NCBI RefSeq assembly: GCF_000721705.1
Contig: NZ_JOJL01000007.1
Span: 186,001-250,000 of the forward strand
Length of the DNA stretch: 64,000 bases
Direction of reading: 5' to 3'
From: Actinoplanes subtropicus
GTDB lineage: Bacteria; Actinomycetota; Actinomycetes; Mycobacteriales; Micromonosporaceae
The notes under the pieces: generated by a model
The model's database searches: none
What the model was told of the DNA's origin: nothing
The model's input: only the letters and a program-made list of their open reading frames with translations
Translations under genes and position numbers: made by a program
In this document: positions 19,432-26,498 of the stretch, one piece after another
Layout of the letters: every line of letters starts with the position of its first letter
Numbering within the stretch: position 1 is the stretch's first letter

Positions 19432-20103
19432 CTAGGGCGTCCAGACCGCGTTGTCGTGGGCGAAGAGGACCTGGCGCGGGTCGAAGGCCAGCAGCCGGTC
19501 GATCCAGACCGGGTGCCGCCCCACGCAGGCCCGCTGCGACAACACGTCCCCGGTGAAGAGGCTGGCGTTGTCGTGACTCTGCCCGGCGACGATGACCGTC
19601 CCGTCCCGGCGCGTCACCACCATCGACTGATGCCCTGAGGTGTGCCCCGGCGTCGGCACGATCATCACGCCCGGCAGGATCTCGGCCTCGCCGTCCAGCT
19701 CCTCGTAGCGGGCACCCGGGTGGTCGATCAGCTCCGGAATGGTGTGCTCGGTGGTCCGGGCCAGCTCGAGCTCGACCCGCTGGGTGAAGACCGGCCGCCC
19801 ACCGAGTTCCGGGTTCCCGCCGCAGTGGTCGAAATGCAGATGGCAATTCACGACGTACGCGATGTCGCCGACCTCGGCCCCCGCCGCCCGCAGCGCCCCC
19901 GCCAGCGGAACCCGTCGGGGCCGATAGTGCGCGTCCACCTCCGGATGCCGCCCCATCCCGGTGTCCACCAGCACCAGACCACCGTGCGGATGGTCGATCA
20001 GATACCCCAGGGTCGGCTCCACCCGGCACTGCCCGGTCCCGGTCTCCTCGGCCGGCCGCACAAAATACCCAAAGTCGACACGACGGACCCCAATGTCAGC
20101 CAT
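19432..20103 (-). CDS. Metallo-beta-lactamase fold hydrolase (AHL-lactonase-like family)
   Basis: The 223-residue protein has the zinc motif HLHFDH near residue 90, PTPGHTSGHQS near residue 151 and a late His (FAHDNAVW). Its N-terminal GYLIDHPHGGLVLVDTGMG is like that of N-acyl-homoserine lactonase family proteins. The residue that normally bridges the two zinc ions (Asp in GDA) appears as Gln in VAGQSHDN, so metal content and activity may differ. Substrate unknown. It converges on ndgR. Confidence 0.75.
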   Translation of the reverse strand: MADIGVRRVDFGYFVRPAEETGTGQCRVEPTLGYLIDHPHGGLVLVDTGMGRHPEVDAHYRPRRVPLAGALRAAGAEVGDIAYVVNCHLHFDHCGGNPELGGRPVFTQRVELELARTTEHTIPELIDHPGARYEELDGEAEILPGVMIVPTPGHTSGHQSMVVTRRDGTVIVAGQSHDNASLFTGDVLSQRACVGRHPVWIDRLLAFDPRQVLFAHDNAVWTP

Positions 20104-20130
20104 CGATCAAGTATGCCGCACCGCAACTAG

Positions 20131-20159
20131 TTGCCCGACTATAGCGCCCCGCCTATAGT
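20131..20159 (+). promoter_or_regulatory. Leaderless promoter of the first AlpA-like gene
   Basis: TTGCCC (20131-20136), a 17-base spacer and TATAGT (20154-20159) lie 7 bases before the ATG, so the transcript should begin at the start codon. GACTATAG and CTATAGTC also make an 8-bp inverted repeat (20137-20160) that spans the -10 box and could be an operator. Confidence 0.75.
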
Positions 20160-20166
20160 CACGGGT

Positions 20167-20361
20167 ATGTCACCATGCCACCAGCTCCTAGGAACCCACG
20201 AGATCCGCATCCGCCTGGGCATAAGCCGCCAACGGGCCCACCAGATCACCACCGCGCCCTCCTTCCCCAAGCCGGTCGCCAAGTTGAGCAGGGGCAAAAT
20301 CTGGCGCGCGGACGAGGTCGAGGCCTGGATCCGCCAGCACCGCCCCTCTACGACCGCGTAG
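20167..20361 (+). CDS. AlpA-like small helix-turn-helix protein, copy 1
   Basis: The 64-residue protein is a compact DNA-binding domain of the AlpA/excisionase type: LGTHEIRIRLGISRQRAHQI forms the helix-turn-helix, and KIWRADEVEAWIRQH the wing and C-terminal helix. Relatives act as phage regulators, excisionases or small chromosomal regulators. A paralogue lies at 25736-25948 on the other strand with the same promoter layout. There is no integrase nearby. It has no Shine-Dalgarno sequence, consistent with a leaderless message. Confidence 0.8.
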   Translation: MSPCHQLLGTHEIRIRLGISRQRAHQITTAPSFPKPVAKLSRGKIWRADEVEAWIRQHRPSTTA

Positions 20362-20440
20362 AGGCAAAACCGCGGGGCTCCGCCCCACACCCCGGCCGAG
20401 CGCTCGGAGATGGAGGGGCGTACTTGTTGCGCTCGGTGGG

Positions 20441-20573
20441 TGGCAGTTATCTCCTCGCCACGACATCCAAGAGGGAATCTGATGGTGGGTGGGAGCGCAA
20501 GCAAACCCCGCTTGCCCTCCCACCCACCATCAGATGGCCGTCGGCTGCCGTGGCAAGAAGACAACCACCACCA
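20441..20573. repeat. Long imperfect inverted repeat
   Basis: A perfect 17-bp core (20479-20495 with 20517-20533) and an inner 6-bp stem (20497-20502 with 20510-20515) enclose a 7-base loop. Outside the core the arms remain similar (left GTTATCTCCTCGCCACGACA against the complement of right TGCCGTGGCAAGAAGACAAC). It could fold as a cruciform or RNA hairpin, or be a small non-autonomous element. Confidence 0.7.
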
Positions 20574-20652
20574 GCCCCCGCTTTGTGAGAGGCGGCTTGC
20601 CTCGAACGCACCGTGGCACCTAGCGACACCTCGCCACACCTCGCGACCTCGT

Positions 20653-20711
20653 GACACCGTCTTGGTCACTCGCGACACCGTCTTGGTCACTCGCGACACC
20701 GTCTTGGTCAC
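20653..20711. repeat. 21-base tandem repeat, 2.8 copies
   Basis: The unit begins GACACCGTCTTGG and ends TCACTCGC. Copies start at 20653, 20674 and 20695 and are identical; the third ends after 17 bases. No spacers separate them. Confidence 0.9.
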
Positions 20712-20869
20712 AAGCCCTGACCACCCGGGGCAAGGGCGAAGCCCAACAGCGCGCCCCCCCACCCAGCGTAAGCGTTAGTCCGTGGGGGGTTCGGGGGGCT
20801 CGGCCCCCCCGGCAGACATGCGAAGTGCCCCCGGTCTGCGCAGTCTGCAGACAGGGGGCACCTGAAACG

Positions 20870-20942
20870 TAGCCCCGAAGGGATTCGAACCCTCGCTACC
20901 GCCTTGAGAGGGCGGCGTCCTAGGCCGCTAGACGACGGGGCC
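20870..20942 (-). tRNA. tRNA-Glu (anticodon CTC)
   Basis: The minus strand folds as a 73-base cloverleaf: acceptor GGCCCCG with CGGGGCT, D-arm GTCTAGCGGCCTAGGAC, anticodon loop CTCTCAA reading GAG, and T-arm GAGGG-TTCGAAT-CCCTT. CCA is not encoded. Confidence 0.95.
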
Positions 20943-21028
20943 AGGAACTTCTTGCTTCCGCTTTGCTTCAGCGGGCGGGCCGAACTCTATCAGAAGTCCA
21001 GCGCCACCCTCCTTGCGGAGCGGTCGCG

Positions 21029-21100
21029 CTGGGGTACCAGGACTCGAACCTAGACTAACTGAACCAGAATCAGTCGGGCTGCCAATTACCCCATACCCCA
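21029..21100 (-). tRNA. tRNA-Gln (anticodon CTG)
   Basis: The minus strand folds as a 72-base tRNA with acceptor TGGGGTA/TACCCCA, anticodon stem ACTGA/TCAGT, loop TTCTGGT reading CAG, and T-loop GGTTCGAGTCC. CCA is not encoded. It lies upstream of tRNA-Glu on the same strand, so the two may form one transcript. Confidence 0.95.
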
Positions 21101-21490
21101 TCGGCGCGGCTTGCTGTTCCGCTCGCCGTGCCGAGTGAGAACTTTACCTGACTGGTCGGGGGGCACCAAATCGGGTTACGGGTCTCGGCACAAGTTGCGG
21201 TTGGCTCGAGCCGGCTCGAGGAACGTTGTCGCAGGTCGGGCGGCTAGTTGGGCGACGGTGGGGGCGGCTGCCCGGGGGTGTTCGCGCAGGGCTTGCTGCC
21301 CGTCCACGTACCAGGTGGCGTGGGGCCCATGTTGTTGGTGAGCTCGGCGATGGCTTCGTCGCGGGGTAGCCGACGTAACAAAGGTCACGCCCGAGGGCGG
21401 GGGCGAGCAGGTCGACCTTCTGTCGCCTCCCCAGGGCCTCGGGCCGGTCAGCTCGTGGGAGCGGCCGGCGTGCGGATCGTCGAGCAGTCC
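21101..21490 (-). other. 390-bp spacer, possibly a frame-broken gene remnant
   Basis: No intact gene is visible. On the minus strand three frames read in turn give protein-like segments: KVDLLAPALGRDLCYVGY, then RDEAIAELTNNMGP, then HATWYVDGQQALREHP. Each switch falls at a CCCC run. This would fit a gene broken by two one-base deletions, or sequencing errors. I do not recognise the protein. Confidence 0.3.
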
Positions 21491-22285
21491 TCACTCCAGC
21501 GACACCACCGGGTTGCGCAGCTCGCCGATGCCCTGGATGGTGATCGCGCAGGTGTCGCCGGCGGTGAGCTCGCTGACCCCGGCGGGCGTGCCGGTCAGGA
21601 TGATGTCGCCGGGCAGCAGCGTCATGACGTGCGACACGTAGGAGACCAGGGTCGGGATGTCGAAGACCAGGTCCTTGGTGCGGCCGATCTGGCGCACCTC
21701 CATGGCGTCGGGGTTGCGGCCGACCTCGCAGCGGATCTCGAGGTCGCTCACGTCGAGGTCGGTGACGATCCACGGGCCGATCGGGCAGAACGAGTCGAAG
21801 CCCTTGGCGCGGGTCCACTGCGGGTCCTTGCGCTGCAGGTCGCGGGCGGTGACGTCGTTGCCGATGGTGTAGCCGAAGATCGCCTTCTCGGCGCCGGCCC
21901 GGTCGACGCGGCGGGCGCCGGCGGCGCCGATCACGACGGCGAGCTCGGCCTCCTCCTCGACCCGCTGGGAGGCGGGCGGCAGCCGGATCGCGTCGTTGGG
22001 GCCGATCACCGAGGTGGAGGGCTTGATGAAGATCAGCGGCTCCTTGGGCACCTCGTTGCCGAACTCGGCGGCGTGGTCGGCGTAGTTGCGGCCGATGCCG
22101 ATCACCTTGCTGGAGAAGATCGGCGCGAGGAGGCGTACGTCGGCGAGCGCCCACCGCTGGCCGGTGAACTGCACCTTCTCGAACGGCAGCGAGCCGATCT
22201 CGGCGATGGTCAGGCCGGTCGTACCGTCACCCTCGACGACGCCGAAGGAGACACCGCCAGCATGGACAAAACGGGCGAAACGCAC
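21491..22285 (-). CDS. Fumarylacetoacetate hydrolase family protein
   Basis: The 264-residue protein has the FAH fold with KVIGIGRNYADHAAEFGN near residue 60, the metal-binding Glu residues in RVEEEAELAVVIG near residue 105, GYTIGNDVTARDLQ and the C-terminal LLPGDIILTGTPAGV. The family includes 5-carboxymethyl-2-hydroxymuconate isomerases, acylpyruvate hydrolases and oxaloacetate tautomerases; the substrate here is not evident. Start is a GTG. It lies 35 bases downstream of the XRE regulator gene. Confidence 0.88.
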   Translation of the reverse strand: MRFARFVHAGGVSFGVVEGDGTTGLTIAEIGSLPFEKVQFTGQRWALADVRLLAPIFSSKVIGIGRNYADHAAEFGNEVPKEPLIFIKPSTSVIGPNDAIRLPPASQRVEEEAELAVVIGAAGARRVDRAGAEKAIFGYTIGNDVTARDLQRKDPQWTRAKGFDSFCPIGPWIVTDLDVSDLEIRCEVGRNPDAMEVRQIGRTKDLVFDIPTLVSYVSHVMTLLPGDIILTGTPAGVSELTAGDTCAITIQGIGELRNPVVSLE

Positions 22286-22320
22286 GGAAGAATCCCATCT
22301 TCTAGAACCTCTCCCGAAAT

Positions 22321-22581
22321 CTACGCCGGTCGCGACGCGCCGTTGGACTCCGCGCCGAGCCGGGGGAACGGATCGAGGGAGAACACCACCTCGACCGGCA
22401 CCTCGAAGTACGCGCAGATCCGCAGCGCCAGGTGCAGGCTGGGGCTGAACTCGCCGCGCTCCAGGTAGCCCACGGTCTGGTAGTGCACCCCGAGGGCGTC
22501 GGCGAGCTGCCGCCGCGAGATGCCGCGCTCGGCACGCAGCATCGCGATCCGGTTGTACGTGATCTCGTTGGCTGTAGCCAC
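22321..22581 (-). CDS. XRE-type helix-turn-helix regulator
   Basis: The 86-residue protein is a single Cro/C1-type domain (RIAMLRAERGISRRQLADAL, then VHYQTVGYLERGEFSPSLHL). I chose GTG 22581, which follows GGGGCG at a usual distance; TTG 22587, overlapping the permease stop, is an alternative. It is the third gene of the ABC exporter operon and is a candidate regulator of it, possibly through the palindrome at 24379-24396. Confidence 0.85.
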   Translation of the reverse strand: MATANEITYNRIAMLRAERGISRRQLADALGVHYQTVGYLERGEFSPSLHLALRICAYFEVPVEVVFSLDPFPRLGAESNGASRPA

Positions 22582-22583
22582 TT

Positions 22584-23426
22584 TCAACGCCCCATCGTCG
22601 CCATCGCCCGCTCCCGTCGCGCGGCCACGGCCGAACCGGACTCACGGCGCGCCATCCGCCGCAGGATCGCCGGCGCCAGCGCCATGCCGAGCACGACCCA
22701 GATCGCGAGCACGCCGAACGTCTCGAAATGCCGCCAGGAATGGGTCAGCTCGACGGACGCCAGCGAATCGGGCAGGAACACCGATCGCATGCCCAACCCT
22801 AGCCAGTACATCGGGAAGGCCTGCGCGACGCCCTGCAGCCAGCCGGGCATCGCGGTGATCGGGTAGAAGATGCCGGAGATGGCGACCAGCCCGAAGATCG
22901 GCAGCACGGCCAAGGCCATGTTCCGCGGGCTGTCGAAGAGCGAGCCGATCACCGCGCCGATCGGCATGGTGGCCAGGAACGCCAGCGGGATGAGCCAGGC
23001 CAGGGTCAGCCAGCCGGCCACGCTCACGTGCAGGCCGTGCACCACGAACACCCCGGGGATGAGCTGCAGCAGCATGCTCAGGATGGTCATGCCGCCGACC
23101 ACGACCGCCTTGCCGACCACGTAACTGGTCATCCCGTTCGGCGTGGCCTTGGCCCGCAGCAGCGTGCCGTCCTCCCGCTCGACCACCAGTTGCTGCGACA
23201 CGGTCATCAGGCCGCCGAGGGCCAGGCCCATGCCGAGGACGCCGGGCAAGGTGCTGGCGCCGAGCGAGAAGGTGGTGCCCGGCACGTGCGCGTTCCGCAT
23301 GAAGAAGACCGTGCCCAGCAGGAGAAGAGCCGGGAAGAAGTACGCCCACAGGTCGGTCGGCGTGGTCAGCGTCTGCTTCAGCTCGATCCCGCCGCGGGCC
23401 AGGCCGATGCGCAAGGACCTGATCAT
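22584..23426 (-). CDS. ABC-2 type exporter permease
   Basis: The 280-residue protein has about six transmembrane segments and the ABC-2 pattern, with a cytoplasmic N-terminus (RGGIELKQTLTTPTDLWAYF) and the family motif EREDGTLLRAKATP near residue 85. Such permeases export drugs or lipids with a DrrA-like ATPase. The ATG overlaps the ATPase stop codon (ATGA). Confidence 0.88.
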   Translation of the reverse strand: MIRSLRIGLARGGIELKQTLTTPTDLWAYFFPALLLLGTVFFMRNAHVPGTTFSLGASTLPGVLGMGLALGGLMTVSQQLVVEREDGTLLRAKATPNGMTSYVVGKAVVVGGMTILSMLLQLIPGVFVVHGLHVSVAGWLTLAWLIPLAFLATMPIGAVIGSLFDSPRNMALAVLPIFGLVAISGIFYPITAMPGWLQGVAQAFPMYWLGLGMRSVFLPDSLASVELTHSWRHFETFGVLAIWVVLGMALAPAILRRMARRESGSAVAARRERAMATMGR

Positions 23427-24358
23427 CGGAGACCTCCCTCGGACTCCAGGACCAGCTTCATGTACGTGTCCTCCAGGCTGTTGCGGCGCACCTCGAGGTC
23501 GCCGATGTCGTCGCCGTACTGCAGGAAGAGTTGCCGGACGAACGGGGTCGCCTCGACCGCCGAGTGCACGAACCGCTGGCCGCCGCGGGTCCAGCGGATC
23601 TCGGTCTCGCCGGCCACCTGCCGGGACAGGGCGTCGGCCGAACCGTCCGCGATGATCCGGCCCTGGGCCAGGATCACGATCCGGTCGGCGAGCTTTTCCG
23701 CCTCGTCGAGGTCGTGCGTGGTGAGCAGGATCGTGGTCTCGTCCACATCGGTCAGCCGGTGCACCAGGTCGTGGAACTCGCGGCGGGCCGCCGGGTCGAA
23801 CCCGACCGTGGGCTCGTCGAGGAACAGCAGCTCGGGCCGGCCGACGATGCCGATCGCCACGTCGAGCCGGCGGCGCTGGCCGCCGGAGAGCCGCATCGCC
23901 CGCTGGCCGGCCTGCTCGATGAGGCCGACGACCTCGAGCAGGTCGTCGACCGGCCATGGCCGGCGGATCGCCGCGGTGGAATAGGGCGCGTAGTACGTAC
24001 CCAAGTGTTTGAGCAGCTCGCGCACCCGCCACTTGCCGTGGTCGCGCCAGGACTGCAGCACCACGCCGATGCGGGCACGCCAGCGCTCGCCGGCGCCGGC
24101 CGGGTCGACGCCGAGCACGCTCACCGCGCCGGCCGAGCGCATGCGGAAACCCTCGAGAATCTCGATGGTGGTGGTCTTGCCCGCGCCGTTCGGCCCGAGC
24201 AGCGCGAGCACCTCGCCGCGCCGGGCGGCGAAGCTGACGCCGTCGAGCACGTCTCTGGTGCCGTAGCGCATCCGCAGGTCACGGACGTCGATGACCCGCT
24301 CGTCGGCCGGCAGCTCGGTGCCGGCGTCGAGCGCCCCCGTCAAAGTCATTCCTCCCAT
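23423..24358 (-). CDS. ABC transporter ATP-binding protein (DrrA-like)
   Basis: The 311-residue ATPase has Walker A GPNGAGKTT near residue 55, signature LSGGQRRRLD near residue 159, Walker B LLFLDEPTVGFD and switch TTHDLDEA. The region GVDPAGAGERWRARIGVVLQ is the Q-loop. I keep the ATG at 24358: TACCCT lies 7 bases upstream, fitting a leaderless message, while ATG 24349 has its GGAGG too close. The neighbouring palindrome suggests repressor control. Confidence 0.9.
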   Translation of the reverse strand: MGGMTLTGALDAGTELPADERVIDVRDLRMRYGTRDVLDGVSFAARRGEVLALLGPNGAGKTTTIEILEGFRMRSAGAVSVLGVDPAGAGERWRARIGVVLQSWRDHGKWRVRELLKHLGTYYAPYSTAAIRRPWPVDDLLEVVGLIEQAGQRAMRLSGGQRRRLDVAIGIVGRPELLFLDEPTVGFDPAARREFHDLVHRLTDVDETTILLTTHDLDEAEKLADRIVILAQGRIIADGSADALSRQVAGETEIRWTRGGQRFVHSAVEATPFVRQLFLQYGDDIGDLEVRRNSLEDTYMKLVLESEGGLR

Positions 24359-24378
24359 GTCCAGCAGGGTATCAAATT

Positions 24379-24396
24379 TGTAGTAGATGTACTACA
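24379..24396. promoter_or_regulatory. Palindromic operator between ABC operon and hydrolase remnant
   Basis: TGTAGTA-N4-TACTACA is a perfect 7-bp inverted repeat. It lies just upstream of the predicted TACCCT -10 box of the ABC operon (24366-24371, minus strand) and 10 bases before the divergent hydrolase remnant, so one repressor could have governed both. Confidence 0.7.
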
Positions 24397-24405
24397 TTCC
24401 GGAGC

Positions 24406-24730
24406 ATGGCTTCTGTCGATGTGGTGACTACCGGGGTGGGGCCCGGCCTTGTCGTCGTGCCCGGCATGACCCGCCGGGCGCGCCAAGACGACTGTCGTCC
24501 GCGAGGCGCGGGTCGTACGCGAGTTGGATTCCGACGGCGGCCGGTACGCGGCGATCGCGGCCCCGACGCTGCTGCTCGGCGGCGGGCGGTCCCCGGCGCA
24601 CACGCAAACGGGTTTGACCTTGCTGGCGGACACGATTCCGGACTCGCGCCTCGTGCTGACGCCGGAATTGGACCATAATGCCCCAGACCTGAGTGCCCCG
24701 GCGGCGGTGGCGGAGCTCATTCGCGCGTGA
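24406..24730 (+). pseudogene. Alpha/beta hydrolase remnant
   Basis: The ATG frame gives an alpha/beta-hydrolase N-terminus (MASVDVVTTGVGPGLVVVPG). From about 24490 another frame gives the C-terminal third (RYAAIAAPTLLLGGGRSPAH, then LTPELDHNAPDL with the likely catalytic His, ending at a stop at 24730). The nucleophile elbow and lid are absent, so a large internal deletion with a frameshift has destroyed the gene. It is divergent from the ABC exporter. Confidence 0.75.
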
Positions 24731-24771
24731 CGGTGATCGTGTTGATCGCCTCGGCTGGATACGCTGACGGG

Positions 24772-25713
24772 ATGGGGATCAAGCAGGTGAGGCCGCTCAC
24801 CACGACGCTGCCCTCCATCGCCTGGATTCCCCTCGCCCGCGCCCACGCCGAACGCGCCGACGAGATGACCGCGGGCCATCGCGAGCGGCGCGCCAGCGAT
24901 GAGAAGCACGCCATCGAGGATTTCCTCTACGACTACTACGGCACCCGCCCGTCCCAGTTGCGCCGCTGGCATCCCGGCATCGGGACGGGCCTGGCGCCGG
25001 CCCCCTCCGGAGTGGCCGAGCATGCCGCGTGGAAGTTCTACGTCACCTATCCGGATGGTGTGGTAACTCTCGACCTGGACGCTTTCATGCACGCCCGCGG
25101 CGAAAGCGTCCGCTACATCCACGGCCTGCTGACCGCGACGTCGTCCCGCCCCGTTTTCTCCGGCTGTTTCGGGCTGCACGAGTGGGCGATGGTGTACCGC
25201 TCCCCCGACCACCGGCATCCGCTGCCGCTGCGGCTCGGCCAGGCCGAAACCGATCGCGTCGTGGAAGAACACCCCATCAGGTGTACGCACTACGACGCGT
25301 TCCGCTTCTTCACACCCGAGGCGGTCGGCCTGAATCGGCTGCAGCCCACCCGGGCCACCCAGGTCGACCTCGACCAGCCCGGGTGCCTGCACGCGGCGAT
25401 GGACGTGCACAAATGGGCCCAGAAGCTGGGGCCGGCGGTGCCCGGGGCGCTGGCGCTGGATTGCTTCGCGCTGGCGACGGATATCCGGCTGCTCGACATG
25501 CAGGCGAGTCCGTACGACCTTTCGTCGTACGGCTACGAGCCGGTGAAGATCGAGACGCCGGAAGGCAAGGCGGAATACGTGGCCCGGCAGCGCGAGTTCG
25601 CGCGGCGGGCGGCGGCTTTGCGGGCCCGGCTGATCCGCGTCTGCGAGGAATTGCTGGGGCCGGAGGGTGCGGCCCGCAATCGTGAGGCCGTGGCGCCCTT
25701 CAATCGTCGCTGA
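24772..25713 (+). CDS. Conserved actinobacterial protein, often labelled 3-methyladenine DNA glycosylase
   Basis: The 313-residue protein matches a conserved actinobacterial family: EKHAIEDFLYDYYGTRPSQL near residue 46, FGLHEWAMVYR near residue 130, HPIRCTHYDAFRFFTPEA near residue 164 and QPGCLHAAMDVHKWA near residue 204. Databases often call it a DNA glycosylase, but I see no helix-hairpin-helix or AlkA/AAG motif to support that. Conserved His, Cys and Asp residues suggest a metal-dependent enzyme. I chose ATG 24772 because the residues from 24727 look non-coding. Confidence 0.7.
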   Translation: MGIKQVRPLTTTLPSIAWIPLARAHAERADEMTAGHRERRASDEKHAIEDFLYDYYGTRPSQLRRWHPGIGTGLAPAPSGVAEHAAWKFYVTYPDGVVTLDLDAFMHARGESVRYIHGLLTATSSRPVFSGCFGLHEWAMVYRSPDHRHPLPLRLGQAETDRVVEEHPIRCTHYDAFRFFTPEAVGLNRLQPTRATQVDLDQPGCLHAAMDVHKWAQKLGPAVPGALALDCFALATDIRLLDMQASPYDLSSYGYEPVKIETPEGKAEYVARQREFARRAAALRARLIRVCEELLGPEGAARNREAVAPFNRR

Positions 25714-25735
25714 CCCAGCTCGCCGTCGTGGGCCG

Positions 25736-25948
25736 TCAGCGGGGGCCGGGCCAGCTCGCTTCGTGGTTGCCGGGGCGGTGCTCGCGGATCCAGGCGTCGA
25801 CGTCATCGGCGAGCCAGATCTTGCCGAAGACGAGGTCGGCAACCGGCGCCGGGAAGTGGCTGTAGTGGGTGATCTCGTAGACACGTTGGCGACTGATGCC
25901 ACCCAGACGCATCCGGATCTCGTGCGGGCCAACGAGATGTAGAGGCAT
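25736..25948 (-). CDS. AlpA-like small helix-turn-helix protein, copy 2
   Basis: The 70-residue protein is a paralogue of the one at 20167-20361: LVGPHEIRMRLGGISRQRVY aligns with the first copy's helix-turn-helix (with one extra Gly), and KIWLADDVDAWIREHRP with its C-terminal helix. It lies on the opposite strand 5.4 kb away and shares the TTGCCY-N17-TATAGT-N7-ATG promoter. Whether the pair binds one site or two is unknown. Confidence 0.8.
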   Translation of the reverse strand: MPLHLVGPHEIRMRLGGISRQRVYEITHYSHFPAPVADLVFGKIWLADDVDAWIREHRPGNHEASWPGPR

Positions 25949-25955
25949 ACCAGCG

Positions 25956-25984
25956 ACTATAGGCATGGGGCTAGAGCAAGGCAA
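25956..25984 (-). promoter_or_regulatory. Leaderless promoter of the second AlpA-like gene
   Basis: On the minus strand TTGCCT (25979-25984), a 17-base spacer and TATAGT (25956-25961) lie 7 bases before the ATG, the same geometry as the first copy. CTATAGTC is shared, but the left half of the inverted repeat is reduced to CTAG. Confidence 0.75.
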
Positions 25985-25987
25985 CCT

Positions 25988-26413
25988 TCACTCGCCCGGG
26001 TAGCGACGATTGCGCTTCGTCTCGCCGCGGCGTTTCTTGTCGGCTATGCGGCGCTCGACCGAGCCCTTCGTGGGGCGAGTCGCGCGCCGGGCCCGGGGCG
26101 GCGGGGCGATCGCCGAGGCGACCAGGCCGGCCAGGCGGTCCGCGGCGGCCTCGCGGTTGCGCAGCTGGGAGCGGTGCTCGGACGCCGTCACGGTCAGCAC
26201 CCCCTGCACCAGCCGCGGCCCGAGGCGGCCCAGCGCCCGCTCCTTCAGGGTGGGCGGCAGCAGCGGCGAGCCGGCCACGTCCCAGGACAGCTCGACCCGC
26301 GAGTCGGTGGTGTTCACGCCCTGGCCGCCCGGGCCGCCGGAGCGGGAGAAGCGCCAGGCCAGCTCGGCCGCCGGAATGGTCAGGCGGTCGTTGACCCGGA
26401 CATCCTCCAGCAC
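25988..26413 (-). CDS. arfB: Alternative ribosome-rescue peptidyl-tRNA hydrolase ArfB
   Basis: ArfB releases nascent chains from ribosomes stalled without a stop codon. The 141-residue protein has the release-factor GGQ loop in RSGGPGGQGVNTTDSRVEL near residue 23 and the basic C-terminal tail (KGSVERRIADKKRRGETKRN) that enters the empty mRNA channel. The length is typical. I chose the GTG at 26413 because known ArfB proteins begin just before this domain. Confidence 0.93.
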   Translation of the reverse strand: MLEDVRVNDRLTIPAAELAWRFSRSGGPGGQGVNTTDSRVELSWDVAGSPLLPPTLKERALGRLGPRLVQGVLTVTASEHRSQLRNREAAADRLAGLVASAIAPPPRARRATRPTKGSVERRIADKKRRGETKRNRRYPGE

Positions 26414-26498
26414 GCGCCCAGCATCCCATCGGTACCTCCGGGGCGCCAGGCGATATCGATCATGCCCGACAACGGGCGGGACAGGGCAGTATGGGTGG

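Larger units (their letters stand above)
20362..20869. other. 508-bp non-coding, hairpin-rich spacer
   Basis: I see no credible gene here. The stretch holds a GGGGC-TCC-GCCCC hairpin just after the AlpA-like gene (20374-20386, probably its terminator), a palindrome CCGAGCGCTCGG (20396-20407), a long inverted repeat, a 21-base tandem repeat and a G/C-run hairpin (20793-20809) before the tRNA genes. Open frames across it look like compositional artefacts. Confidence 0.6.

Noticed and set aside
20653..20711. CRISPR-like repeats
   Set aside because: The 21-base units are contiguous with no spacers, and no cas gene is present.
20139..20762. 207-codon frame across the repeat-rich spacer (minus strand)
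   Set aside because: It translates the tandem repeat and hairpins, overlaps the AlpA-like gene antisense and has no protein-like features.
20131..25984. Integrated prophage or ICE at the tRNA genes
   Set aside because: AlpA-like genes beside tRNAs suggested it, but there is no integrase, no duplicated tRNA 3' end and no replication or transfer gene.
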